DNA of 5,634 nucleotides from an uncultured Mitsuokella sp. (GTDB lineage Bacteria; Bacillota; Negativicutes; Selenomonadales; Selenomonadaceae). The notes beneath the pieces were generated by a model. That model was not told where the DNA came from. It saw only the letters and a list, made by a program, of their open reading frames with translations, and made no database searches. The translations under genes and the position numbers were made by a program. Positions 1 through 4,866 of this stretch are shown here, one piece after another (within the stretch, counting starts at the first letter, position 1; the number at the start of each line of letters is the position of its first letter). The DNA lies in the NCBI GenBank assembly GCA_900770895.1, contig CAAGMF010000307.1, positions 1 through 5,634 of the forward strand. The letters run 5' to 3'.

Positions 1-174
1 CGTCGGCATCTCCATGATGATCCGCAATATGCATTCCACAGCCGGGATGTTGTCCTTGAGACAGCGCTTCATGAATTCGTCATCGAGCAATCGCCAGCGG
101 CGTATGATGCGCATCGCCCGCTCGTGCCGCCGCTGTCTTTGCAGATATTCATATCCATCCTGTGCTGTAGTCAT
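1..174 (-). CDS. Rpn-family PD-(D/E)XK nuclease, N-terminal part (copy 1, cut by window edge)
   Basis: The 58 visible codons start at ATG 174-172 and run off the left edge. They differ from the N-terminus of the complete copy at 3762-4577 at only two residues (E6D and Q14R). The family (COG5464/PF12784, Rpn recombination-promoting nuclease or 'PD-(D/E)XK family transposase') is known for DNA endonuclease activity that stimulates RecA-independent recombination. The visible part contains the conserved FMKRCLKDNIPAVECIL segment but ends before the catalytic D and ExQ, so activity of this copy cannot be judged. Of 12 nucleotide differences from the other copy over 174 bases, 10 are silent. This suggests the reading frame stayed under selection after duplication, or was homogenised by gene conversion. 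An AAGGAGG ribosome binding site (184-190) precedes the start by 9 bases. Confidence 0.85.
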   Translation of the reverse strand, partial: MTTAQDGYEYLQRQRRHERAMRIIRRWRLLDDEFMKRCLKDNIPAVECILRIIMEMPT

Positions 175-198
175 ATCTGGCTGCCTCCTTATAGTGAT

Positions 199-227
199 AT
201 TATACTAATGTTTCATATGTTTGGCAA
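199..227 (-). promoter_or_regulatory. Sigma-70-type promoter of Rpn copy 1
   Basis: Read on the minus strand, a -35 TTGCCA (222-227) and a perfect -10 TATAAT (199-204) are separated by exactly 17 bases. Transcription should start near 192, leaving a leader of only about 18 bases that carries the AAGGAGG ribosome binding site. The same promoter, with two changes, is in the second copy, so the duplicated unit carried its own promoter. Confidence 0.8.
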
Positions 228-241
228 TAAAAATACAAGAT

Positions 242-380
242 GCCGCAACTTTGTTCGACACCAATACCGTCCCGGAAGCTTGCCATGTCACAGTAATGGA
301 ACCGGTAGCATACGATGAGAATCATTTTTGTCCGGATGCCTGCCAAAAAGCTCTTATTTTTCAAGTGCATTGCTGGATCA
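242..380. other. Intergenic stretch with a possible decayed reading frame
   Basis: No intact gene is visible between the Rpn promoter and the palindrome at 383. On the plus strand one frame stays open from 221 to 403, and part of it reads like protein (VTVMEPVAYDE, about 287-319). I do not recognise a family with confidence. There is no ribosome binding site or credible start in front of it. It is best taken as spacer or an old gene remnant. Confidence 0.3.
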
Positions 381-382
381 GC

Positions 383-402
383 TATGATATAATTTTATCA
401 TA
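383..402 (+). promoter_or_regulatory. Extended -10 promoter overlapped by a perfect palindrome
   Basis: TGATATAAT (385-393) is an extended -10 element on the plus strand; no good -35 is visible. The same bases lie inside a perfect 7-bp inverted repeat, TATGATA (383-389) and TATCATA (396-402), with a 6-base centre. A dimeric repressor bound here would cover the -10 box. It would drive the short reading frame starting at 489, giving a leader of about 90 bases. Confidence 0.45.
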
Positions 403-438
403 AGTCAGATTATAGAACCAGAACGGTGATTGTCACGT

Positions 439-456
439 GTTCCTGTATACTGGAAC
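439..456. promoter_or_regulatory. Near-perfect 18-bp palindrome in the leader of ORF 489
   Basis: GTTCC-T-GTATAC-T-GGAAC is symmetric apart from the two T positions that flank the central GTATAC. It is preceded by a short GTGA-ttg-TCAC inverted repeat (426-436). The position, between the proposed start of transcription and the ribosome binding site at 473-480, fits a protein operator or an RNA hairpin. The half-sites are in the opposite order to the Firmicute LexA box, so I do not call it a LexA site. Confidence 0.35.
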
Positions 457-488
457 GAAAATCGCCGTCAGCAAGGAGGAGAAGAGCG

Positions 489-623
489 ATGACAGATGTG
501 GAAAAATTCAATGATTTTTTGGACAAGGAAAGGACTGCCGGCGGTCCGAATTTTCATTTATCCATATTAAGAGGCATGGTTTCTTTCTGCATAATGAATT
601 TCATTTCTTCATCTGTTACATAA
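489..623 (+). pseudogene. 5' remnant of an unidentified gene (44 codons)
   Basis: The reading frame has a textbook ribosome binding site (AAGGAGGA, 473-480, 8 bases before ATG 489) and a convincing start, MTDVEKFNDFLDKERTAGGP, with acidic/basic N-terminal composition typical of a cytoplasmic protein. After about residue 29 it turns into a different kind of sequence (MVSFCIMNFISSSVT) and stops inside the convergent gene, overlapping the last 15 bases of 609-1262. The simplest reading is a gene whose 5' end, promoter and ribosome binding site survive while the rest was lost when the AT-rich block to its right arrived or was rearranged. I do not recognise the parent family. An intact 44-residue small protein is the alternative. 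Confidence 0.45.
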
Positions 624-1262
624 CCATCCGAATTCATTTTTCATGTATTCCTCATATATCAGTTTTGCATCGTATCCTGGCCATCCGGTCGGATGGGGGA
701 GACCATATACGAGTAAATCTTTATCCAAGTCCAGAGTACCTTGTTTGTACATCCACTTTTCTATTTTTATTGTTGCTTTCTTATTTTCTCTTTGATATTC
801 TCTTTGATCTTCTTTTTGATTTTCTTTTTGATTTTTTCTTTGATCTTCCCCATATCCAAAAGGTAAATTCCAATAAACTGCTTTACTGAAGCAAACAACA
901 ATATCTATCGAATTCCCTATACAGAAATCAAACAGTTCCTTGTTATAGACATTTTTGTTAGCTTCAATATACGCTTTACCATTTCGTTTCTTATCATCTT
1001 TATCGACGACAACATCTACATAATTCCCAAAACAAATATAATCATAAAATTCTTTTATATTCTTTCTCTCATATCCAAATGTTTTTGCAATCGCATTGAA
1101 AAAACGATGGCTTTTTTCTCCTAAATATCCTTTGACAATGTCCTTTGTTGCAAAAGGAGATTTTCCTATCTCGTCTTTATTCCCATAATGTGACTCCCCT
1201 AAAATAAGCACTTTCTTTTCTGCATCGTTAAATTTTTCACCTATCCATACATTTGGATACAT
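609..1262 (-). CDS. Uracil-DNA-glycosylase-like 'GESHYG' protein
   Basis: The 217-residue protein opens with VLILGESHYG (residues 18-27) and has GLPHPTGWPGYD near the C-terminus (187-198). A GExxxG strand-loop followed late by a His-Pro motif is the layout of the uracil-DNA glycosylase superfamily (motif 1, and the HPSP-type motif 3 with H190). Many such divergent members are annotated only as hypothetical, so the substrate is unknown and true glycosylase activity is not established. Residues 140-162 are a low-complexity insert of four-residue units (DQRK, NQKE, NQKE, DQRE, YQRE) just before the second motif block. ATG 1262-1260 follows an AAGGAAGG ribosome binding site by a few bases; a weak TTGAAG/TAAAGT promoter pair with 17-base spacing lies about 40-80 bases upstream. 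The gene is visibly more AT-rich than everything around it and points away from any partner, which suggests recent acquisition. Confidence 0.6.
   Translation of the reverse strand: MYPNVWIGEKFNDAEKKVLILGESHYGNKDEIGKSPFATKDIVKGYLGEKSHRFFNAIAKTFGYERKNIKEFYDYICFGNYVDVVVDKDDKKRNGKAYIEANKNVYNKELFDFCIGNSIDIVVCFSKAVYWNLPFGYGEDQRKNQKENQKEDQREYQRENKKATIKIEKWMYKQGTLDLDKDLLVYGLPHPTGWPGYDAKLIYEEYMKNEFGWLCNR
777..845 (-). repeat. In-frame 12-bp tandem repeat inside the UDG-like gene
   Basis: The plus strand shows repeated units close to TCTTTTTGATTT, about five to six copies with small changes. Because the unit is 12 bases, gain or loss of copies changes protein length by four residues without a frameshift. 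It encodes a Q/K/E/N-rich, strongly hydrophilic linker. Confidence 0.8.
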
Positions 1263-1329
1263 AATCCTTCCTTCTTTCGGCGTATTAGCAAACTAATTGT
1301 ACTGACTTTACCACGACAAAGATATTTCT

Positions 1330-1539
1330 TCAAATCATATCCGCCGTCAAGCCGAAAGCAAGCTGCATGGCGAGACAGGAATCAATCCCTACGATTTCTT
1401 CCGGCTTAACTTTTGCTGTTGCCACCAGCTGATGGGCATCATCACACATTTTCGCAATCAAATCGTTCAATACTCACTGTGCATCAAACGAGGCTACGAT
1501 ATCCTCAATATCATCTATAAGGAATGCATCAAACGCCAT
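1330..1539 (-). pseudogene. Small overlapping gene interrupted by in-frame TGA
   Basis: ATG 1539-1537 lies inside the last codons of the alpha/beta-hydrolase gene (ends 1529), an 11-base overlap typical of translational coupling. The frame gives MAFDAFLIDDIEDIVASFDA plus Q, then TGA (1476-1474), and then continues open in the same frame for 47 more codons (VLNDLIAKMCDDAHQLVATA onward, ending GLTADMI) to TGA at 1332-1330. Codon choice and protein character are the same on both sides of the TGA, so this looks like one small protein of about 69 residues broken by a nonsense mutation. Alternatives are two separate reading frames, or UGA read as selenocysteine; no obvious selenocysteine hairpin was recognised. 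I do not recognise the family. Confidence 0.5.
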
Positions 1540-2140
1540 AAAACAAAAATCTCTCGCTGAGTTCTATAAGTCTCGCTTCATCACCATCATAGGTGTGCCC
1601 CTTTCCTTCATCAATATACAACCGTCCTCTGTCATTCTTTATGCATTGCATGATTTTGCTATAGCGATACGATGGATCATGCGTGCTGAATACAGCAGTG
1701 ATGGATTCGCCGGTGAATTGCTCGATTCCTGCTTTGCTCTTGTGCCAGTTGATCATGAGAGGCATATTAATGAGCAGGGCCCGGCTAACGAAGCCATAAC
1801 AACACAAGCATGTTGCCCCTTCGAGTGCGCCTTTTGACATGCCGAAGAAATATACCGGCACCATCCGGCTGAGGTACTCGCGATAACGCGTAACAATCTC
1901 CATTGCGTGTTCCATCTCAGTATCCACCTGCGGCAAAGGGCTTGTAGTCACTGTGAAGCTGGCAAAGCCATGCATATCATGCGCATAGCGGGCAAGATGC
2001 AGATACTTGTCATCCCGCCCGTGAATACTGCCTCCTGCGCCGGTCTTTATGAGCAGAATCCCCTGCTTGCCATAGATGGCACCTACATCCATTTCGTGAT
2101 AGTGAAAGGCTTCATCATATGTCAGCGTTTCATTGCTCAT
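1529..2140 (-). CDS. Alpha/beta-hydrolase-fold protein
   Basis: The 203-residue protein has the elements of a serine alpha/beta hydrolase in the right order. A G-rich loop (TGAGGSIHGR, residues 33-42) could form the oxyanion region. The nucleophile elbow is GMSKG (100-104), a GxSxG motif with S102, placed after the strand VPVYFF. The acid candidate is in STHDPSY (D155), and the histidine is in GKGHTYDGD (H182). No signal peptide or membrane segment is seen, so it is probably cytoplasmic. The substrate cannot be told. It lies directly downstream of the WYL regulator and a 26-codon ORF in the same orientation and is probably co-transcribed with them. ATG 2140-2138 was chosen because AAGGA (2150-2154) lies 9 bases upstream; that ribosome binding site overlaps the stop codon of the 26-codon ORF. 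Confidence 0.65.
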   Translation of the reverse strand: MSNETLTYDEAFHYHEMDVGAIYGKQGILLIKTGAGGSIHGRDDKYLHLARYAHDMHGFASFTVTTSPLPQVDTEMEHAMEIVTRYREYLSRMVPVYFFGMSKGALEGATCLCCYGFVSRALLINMPLMINWHKSKAGIEQFTGESITAVFSTHDPSYRYSKIMQCIKNDRGRLYIDEGKGHTYDGDEARLIELSERFLFYGV

Positions 2141-2146
2141 CCCTAT

Positions 2147-2227
2147 TTATCCTTGAACGTAAAATACCAGCACATTCTTTTTTATCAATACGAATGTCAT
2201 CATTGTCAGTGTCATGATCCGTTTCAT
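2147..2227 (-). CDS. 26-codon hydrophobic small ORF ahead of the hydrolase gene
   Basis: ATG 2227-2225 follows a GGGAGG ribosome binding site by 8 bases, and the frame encodes a Met-rich hydrophobic peptide (starts MKRIMTLTMMTFVLI, ends VFYVQG). Its TAA stop (2149-2147) is 6 bases from the hydrolase start and overlaps that gene's ribosome binding site. It could be a translated leader that couples hydrolase translation, a tiny membrane peptide, or the cut start of an exported protein. No homologue is known to me. Confidence 0.4.
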   Translation of the reverse strand: MKRIMTLTMMTFVLIKKNVLVFYVQG

Positions 2228-2311
2228 TAGAATAACCTCCCACGTTGTCACTCTTATGAATTTCTTAGATACTATATTCTATCCTCTACGAGAGATACCC
2301 TCCTTTATATA
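2228..2311. other. Gap after the WYL gene with an orphan ribosome binding site
   Basis: Six bases after the WYL stop codon, the minus strand carries AAAGGAGGG (about 2297-2305), but no ATG, GTG or TTG follows within useful distance. A small inverted repeat (TCTCT/AGAGG type, about 2282-2297) lies next to it without a T-run. It looks like the vestige of a lost gene start, not a terminator, so WYL transcription probably continues into the small ORF and hydrolase gene. Confidence 0.35.
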
Positions 2312-3448
2312 TCACTCATCATACCATCTCAAAATCTCGCTCAGATATTCCCACATCTCCTGTACTGCCCACTCGGGGCTCAGAAGCTGGACACCTTTGC
2401 CGAGACCGACAAGCCATGCGTAGAACTGGCGGCTGATGGCAATATTACGTATGGTGGCCTCACAATAGTATTTGTCGACAGGATGGATGAATATATCGGT
2501 GCCGAATCGATCGAACAACACGCCTGCAAACTGATTTTTGAGGCGAAGTTTCACAGTCTCTCGCTTTCCTGTGAACATGCCGAAACTGTGTTGGGCATAA
2601 GTGCCAATGTTACACTGTTCATAAAGCTCACGCCCTTCGCGTTCGGTTCCATCGAGGACTTTTACATTGGCAATCTTATCCACACGATAATTTTTGAGCA
2701 TGTTGTCTTTCGCATCATGCGCCACGAGGTAGTAGCATCCATCATCCCAGATGAGGCTCCATGGGCTCAGCTGCAGCGGATTTTCTCCGCGTGGCACCAT
2801 TTTTTTGTCTATCGTCCACCACATGTAGGTAATCTCAATCTGACAATTATTTTGCATTGCAAGACTCAGAGTGTCTACCTGTGCATAGAGGCTCTCGTTC
2901 ATCGACTTCACGCGATTGATGACGTGGATGTCACGCCAGAGTCGTTCAGCCCGATAATGGCTTGTAAGCGCACCGAGCTTTGCAATCAAGGCCTGTGATT
3001 TTTTCTGGCTGATGAAACGCGAGGAGCCGACAGCATCAACAAGCAAATGCAATTCAACCTCGGTTAGGAATGGCTGCCCCCTTCTCCCTTCCTGCCCACT
3101 TATCTCGATCTCCTGCAGCGAGTCTTTCCCTGCATCACCCTTACATGGTATGAGATCATTGTAGTAGCGCGTAGTATTGTCCTCGCGCCGCTCGCGAATG
3201 TCAAAGGGCCGGAACGTGCCTCCCATTCCTTCGAGACGGAATTCACTCAGCACACGGAAATCATCATATAGTGTCTTGCGGTCTGCCGTGATGCCATATT
3301 TGGCGAGGTACTCTTGTATCTCCCGCAGCGTCAGTCGGTGGTCGCGGTCGGTTTCGCGTAGCATTATTTTTGCGAGGTACAGCAACCGTAGCTTCTGTCG
3401 ATCACTGCGCTGCTTACGCTTGACTTCAGATATATCATCTTTTTCCAT
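2312..3448 (-). CDS. WYL-domain transcriptional regulator
   Basis: This 378-residue protein has the usual architecture of YafY-type WYL regulators. An N-terminal winged helix-turn-helix (about 15-75) includes TLREIQEYLAKYGITADRKT and YDDFRVLSEF. A linker helix region follows. The WYL domain (about 190-270) includes the conserved sequence SPWSLIWDDGCYYLVAHD, where the name-giving W-Y-L is Y-Y-L (239-241), and the arginine of NYRVDKI (R255). A C-terminal WCX domain (about 295-378) includes VKLRLKN and GVLFDRFG. WYL domains bind ligands, including nucleic acid or nucleotides in some members; several family members (such as BrxR, CapW) repress phage-defence operons. Length is normal for the family. 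The start ATG 3448 has a modest GGAAG ribosome binding site. It reads into the hydrolase gene and may control it and itself. Confidence 0.9.
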   Translation of the reverse strand: MEKDDISEVKRKQRSDRQKLRLLYLAKIMLRETDRDHRLTLREIQEYLAKYGITADRKTLYDDFRVLSEFRLEGMGGTFRPFDIRERREDNTTRYYNDLIPCKGDAGKDSLQEIEISGQEGRRGQPFLTEVELHLLVDAVGSSRFISQKKSQALIAKLGALTSHYRAERLWRDIHVINRVKSMNESLYAQVDTLSLAMQNNCQIEITYMWWTIDKKMVPRGENPLQLSPWSLIWDDGCYYLVAHDAKDNMLKNYRVDKIANVKVLDGTEREGRELYEQCNIGTYAQHSFGMFTGKRETVKLRLKNQFAGVLFDRFGTDIFIHPVDKYYCEATIRNIAISRQFYAWLVGLGKGVQLLSPEWAVQEMWEYLSEILRWYDE

Positions 3449-3490
3449 AAGACGTCACTTCCGTTTCTCGTATCACTCATATCTATGCCC

Positions 3491-3505
3491 TATACCCATA
3501 GTATA
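3491..3505 (-). promoter_or_regulatory. WYL gene promoter region with palindromic operator candidate
   Basis: A perfect inverted repeat TATAC-N5-GTATA (3491-3495 and 3501-3505) lies 43-57 bases upstream of the WYL start codon. It overlaps TATACT (3505-3500 read on the minus strand), the best -10 candidate; the possible -35 TTGAAT is 15 bases further up, shorter than ideal. The geometry suits autorepression by a dimeric regulator such as the WYL protein, which is an inference. Confidence 0.4.
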
Positions 3506-3532
3506 CTGCAGCAGCAGTCCATTCAATTCCAC

Positions 3533-3673
3533 ATGCAAAAAATGTTCAGGATCTGCGGCTGCTCAGTAGCCATGGGCTCGGGCGGCGACGAGTGCAATGC
3601 CGCCGACTATGTAACTGCCGGCGTGGACGAAGACGGACTATATAAAGCCTTTGAAAAGCTTAGCCTGCTCTGA
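3533..3673 (+). pseudogene. C-terminal remnant of a Cof-type HAD phosphatase
   Basis: The 46 codons ending at TGA 3671-3673 read MFRICGCSVAMGSGGDECNA then ADYVTAGVDEDGLYKAFEKL. This is the typical end of Cof/YidA-like (HAD class IIB) sugar-phosphate phosphatases, where the consensus is xSVAMGNGxxEVKxxADYVTxxxDEDGxxxAL. The upstream 200-plus residues, including the DxDGT nucleophile motif, are absent, so it cannot be functional. It probably marks an old deletion whose left edge is near 3530. The strong hairpin at 3689-3733 is likely this lost gene's own terminator. Confidence 0.65.
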
Positions 3674-3687
3674 AAAACGAATATAGT

Positions 3688-3733
3688 AAAAGCACGCGCC
3701 ACAATGCCGAGATCGCATTGTGGCGCGTGCTTT
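3688..3733. terminator. Bidirectional intrinsic terminator with an 18-bp perfect stem
   Basis: Arms 3689-3706 and 3716-3733 are perfectly complementary over 18 bases (core GCACGCGCCACAATG), closing a 9-base loop. Read on the minus strand the hairpin ends in TTTT and serves the Rpn gene, which stops 28 bases before it. Read on the plus strand it ends in TTT and would have served the HAD remnant ending at 3673. The A-run on one side and T-run on the other fit two-way use. Confidence 0.85.
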
Positions 3734-3761
3734 ATGCGTCGTGGTTTTCTCAAGGATTGCG

Positions 3762-4577
3762 TTACAACATCGCCATAAGCTGGCTTCTGTCCTGCGACGG
3801 AACCTTCAGCAGGTCCATAGCTTTTTCGGCCGTTATCTGCATAGTCTCCATAAGGTTCTTAATGGAAGCAGCTATTGCTTCGGCACGTTCCTCAGCAATC
3901 CAGCTTTCTAGTTCCTTGCCCATGTTCTCCACCTCCACAGGATTGTTCTTGTATCTGTCTACTGTATCACGCAGTTCTTTGTAGTACATATCTTCTGGAT
4001 CAGCGCTACGGAAATCATTCATGAGGCGGCCTATGTCATCATCGGCTTCATAGGCGCCGTTTACATAGATGATTTCAGCCTCGTCATCGAATGGCTCGCC
4101 GGTCTCTTTGATAATTCTTCCTATATGATAGCGCGGCAGCTTGTGTCTCAGTACGTCGTTTTCGGTGATGAATATGACGTAGGCACGCGGGAGCTTTTCG
4201 TAGTCATCGCCTTTAGGCAGGCTGTTTATATCGAGCATACTGCTGTTGAAGCGGGCCCTTTTGCAGCCGGCGCCTTTGTCGGCCCGCTGTACCTCGATAT
4301 CGTATTCGATGCCATCGGCATCCGTTGCGTGCACATCGAGACGGACACCGCGTCCTGAAAGGCTCGGTATCGTGTCCTCTATCTTCACCGAGAGGACCTT
4401 CAGCGTCGGCATCTCCATGATGATCCGCAATATGCATTCCACGGCCGGGATGTTATCCTTGAGACAGCGCTTCATGAACTCGTCATCGAGCAATCGCCAG
4501 CGGCGTATGATGCGCATCGCACGCTCATGTCGCTGCTGTCGTTGTAGATATTCGTATCCTTCCTGTGCTGTCGTCAT
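3762..4577 (-). CDS. Rpn-family PD-(D/E)XK nuclease (copy 2, complete)
   Basis: This 271-residue protein belongs to the Rpn recombination-promoting nuclease/putative transposase family (COG5464, PF12784). After an N-terminal helix (RRWRLLDDEFMKRCLKDN, about 26-42), the catalytic core shows GRGVRLDVHA (D81) and EYDIEVQ (E95, Q97), the D...ExQ version of the PD-(D/E)XK site usual in this family. YEKLPRAYVIFITENDV (126-142) forms the next conserved block. The C-terminus (about 225-271) is a charged helical tail (WIAEERAEAIAASIKNLMET). Characterised members cut DNA and raise RecA-independent recombination. All catalytic residues are present, so it may be active. It has its own promoter and terminator and stands alone. 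ATG 4577-4575 has AAGGAGG (4587-4593) 9 bases upstream. Confidence 0.9.
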   Translation of the reverse strand: MTTAQEGYEYLQRQQRHERAMRIIRRWRLLDDEFMKRCLKDNIPAVECILRIIMEMPTLKVLSVKIEDTIPSLSGRGVRLDVHATDADGIEYDIEVQRADKGAGCKRARFNSSMLDINSLPKGDDYEKLPRAYVIFITENDVLRHKLPRYHIGRIIKETGEPFDDEAEIIYVNGAYEADDDIGRLMNDFRSADPEDMYYKELRDTVDRYKNNPVEVENMGKELESWIAEERAEAIAASIKNLMETMQITAEKAMDLLKVPSQDRSQLMAML

Positions 4578-4644
4578 ATCTGGCTGCCTCCTTATAGTGA
4601 TATTATACTAATATTTCATATGTTTAGCAATAAAAACGCAAGAT
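4404..4644. repeat. Direct repeat, right copy (Rpn gene 5' part plus promoter)
   Basis: This is the partner of 1-241 (93% identical, ungapped), covering the first 58 codons, ribosome binding site and promoter of the complete Rpn gene. Beyond 4644 the two copies have nothing in common. Confidence 0.92.
4602..4630 (-). promoter_or_regulatory. Sigma-70-type promoter of Rpn copy 2
   Basis: On the minus strand, -35 TTGCTA (4625-4630), a 17-base spacer and -10 TATAAT (4602-4607). Compared with copy 1 the -35 has one base further from consensus (TTGCTA versus TTGCCA), so this copy may be transcribed a little less. Confidence 0.78.
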
Positions 4645-4689
4645 ACGTATGGGTCAATGGGACCGAAACTGTTCAATCACAGCAATTCA

Positions 4690-4698
4690 TGCTATACT
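4690..4698 (+). promoter_or_regulatory. Extended -10 promoter for the riboswitch-folT transcript
   Basis: TGCTATACT is a TGn extended -10 with TATACT at 4693-4698. The matching -35 (TGTTCA, 4670-4675, 17-base spacer) is poor, which is tolerable with an extended -10. Transcription would start near 4705, about 16 bases before the first riboswitch stem, and run away from the divergent Rpn promoter at 4602-4630. Confidence 0.6.
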
Positions 4699-4720
4699 GA
4701 AAGCAAGGAAAATTTATCAA

Positions 4721-4813
4721 GCAGAGTAAGTGCCTGCGCGTCAAGTGCCGACTGGACGGGGAGTTGCCAGACGGACGAAGGGTGACCGCGATGCAGGCAT
4801 TGCATCCCGCTGC
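4721..4813 (+). ncRNA. THF (tetrahydrofolate) riboswitch aptamer
   Basis: The sequence follows the THF riboswitch class known upstream of folT: GAGTA after the first strand, GCGT-AAGTG in the 5' half, CGAA in the middle, and the hallmark CATTGCATCC near the 3' end (4798-4807). Stems can be drawn: P1 GCAG (4721-4724) with CTGC (4810-4813); P2 TGCCTGC (4731-4737) with GCAGGCA (4793-4799); P3 CCGaCTGG (4748-4755) with CCAGaCGG (4767-4774). It binds reduced folates and normally lowers expression of folate uptake or synthesis genes. The next gene is folT, the classic partner. Confidence 0.92.
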
Positions 4814-4818
4814 TGCAC

Positions 4819-4860
4819 AGCGGACCTCCGCTCTGCGGCAACGCCGAGCAAAAGGAGGTC
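4819..4860 (+). promoter_or_regulatory. Expression platform hiding the folT ribosome binding site
   Basis: GACCTCC (4823-4829) is perfectly complementary to GGAGGTC (4854-4860), which contains the folT ribosome binding site, so pairing would block translation. A competing hairpin AGCGG-acct-CCGCT (4819-4832) ties up the same anti-ribosome-binding bases. In addition, CTCTGC (4831-4836) can pair with GCAGAG (4721-4726), which overlaps the 5' strand of aptamer stem P1. This gives two exclusive states: folate bound, P1 formed and site hidden; or folate free, P1 broken and site open. Control is therefore likely at translation, not by a terminator, as no T-run follows. Confidence 0.75.
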
Positions 4861-4866
4861 TTTTTC

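Larger units (their letters stand above)
1..241. repeat. Direct repeat, left copy (Rpn gene 5' part plus promoter)
   Basis: Positions 1-241 align without gaps to 4404-4644 with 16 mismatches (225/241 identical). Similarity ends sharply after 241/4644, about 14 bases upstream of the -35 box. It presumably continues to the left beyond the window, through the rest of the gene. The two copies are in the same orientation, 4403 bases apart. Confidence 0.92.

Noticed and set aside
430..451. TTGTCA/TATACT promoter pair
   Set aside because: The spacer is only 10 bases, far too short for a sigma-70-type promoter.
439..456. LexA/SOS box
   Set aside because: The half-sites are GTTCC...GGAAC with an 8-base centre, the reverse of the GAAC-N4-GTTC arrangement of the Firmicute box.
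777..845. Possible CRISPR-like repeats
   Set aside because: The units are 12 bases, directly adjacent, in frame within a gene and without spacers.
665..889. Plus-strand open frame with repeated LFD units
   Set aside because: It is the antisense reading of the 12-bp repeat in the UDG-like gene.
1474..1476. Selenocysteine codon
   Set aside because: No convincing hairpin is seen just after the TGA and the surrounding sequence shows no redox motif; nonsense mutation is simpler.
2483..2998. 171-codon plus-strand open frame opposite the WYL gene
   Set aside because: Entirely antisense to the WYL domain coding region; no ribosome binding site or recognisable protein features.
4246..4611. 121-codon plus-strand open frame opposite the Rpn gene (and its counterpart at 14-208)
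   Set aside because: Present in both repeat copies only because the Rpn sequence is duplicated; Ser/Arg-rich antisense shadow.
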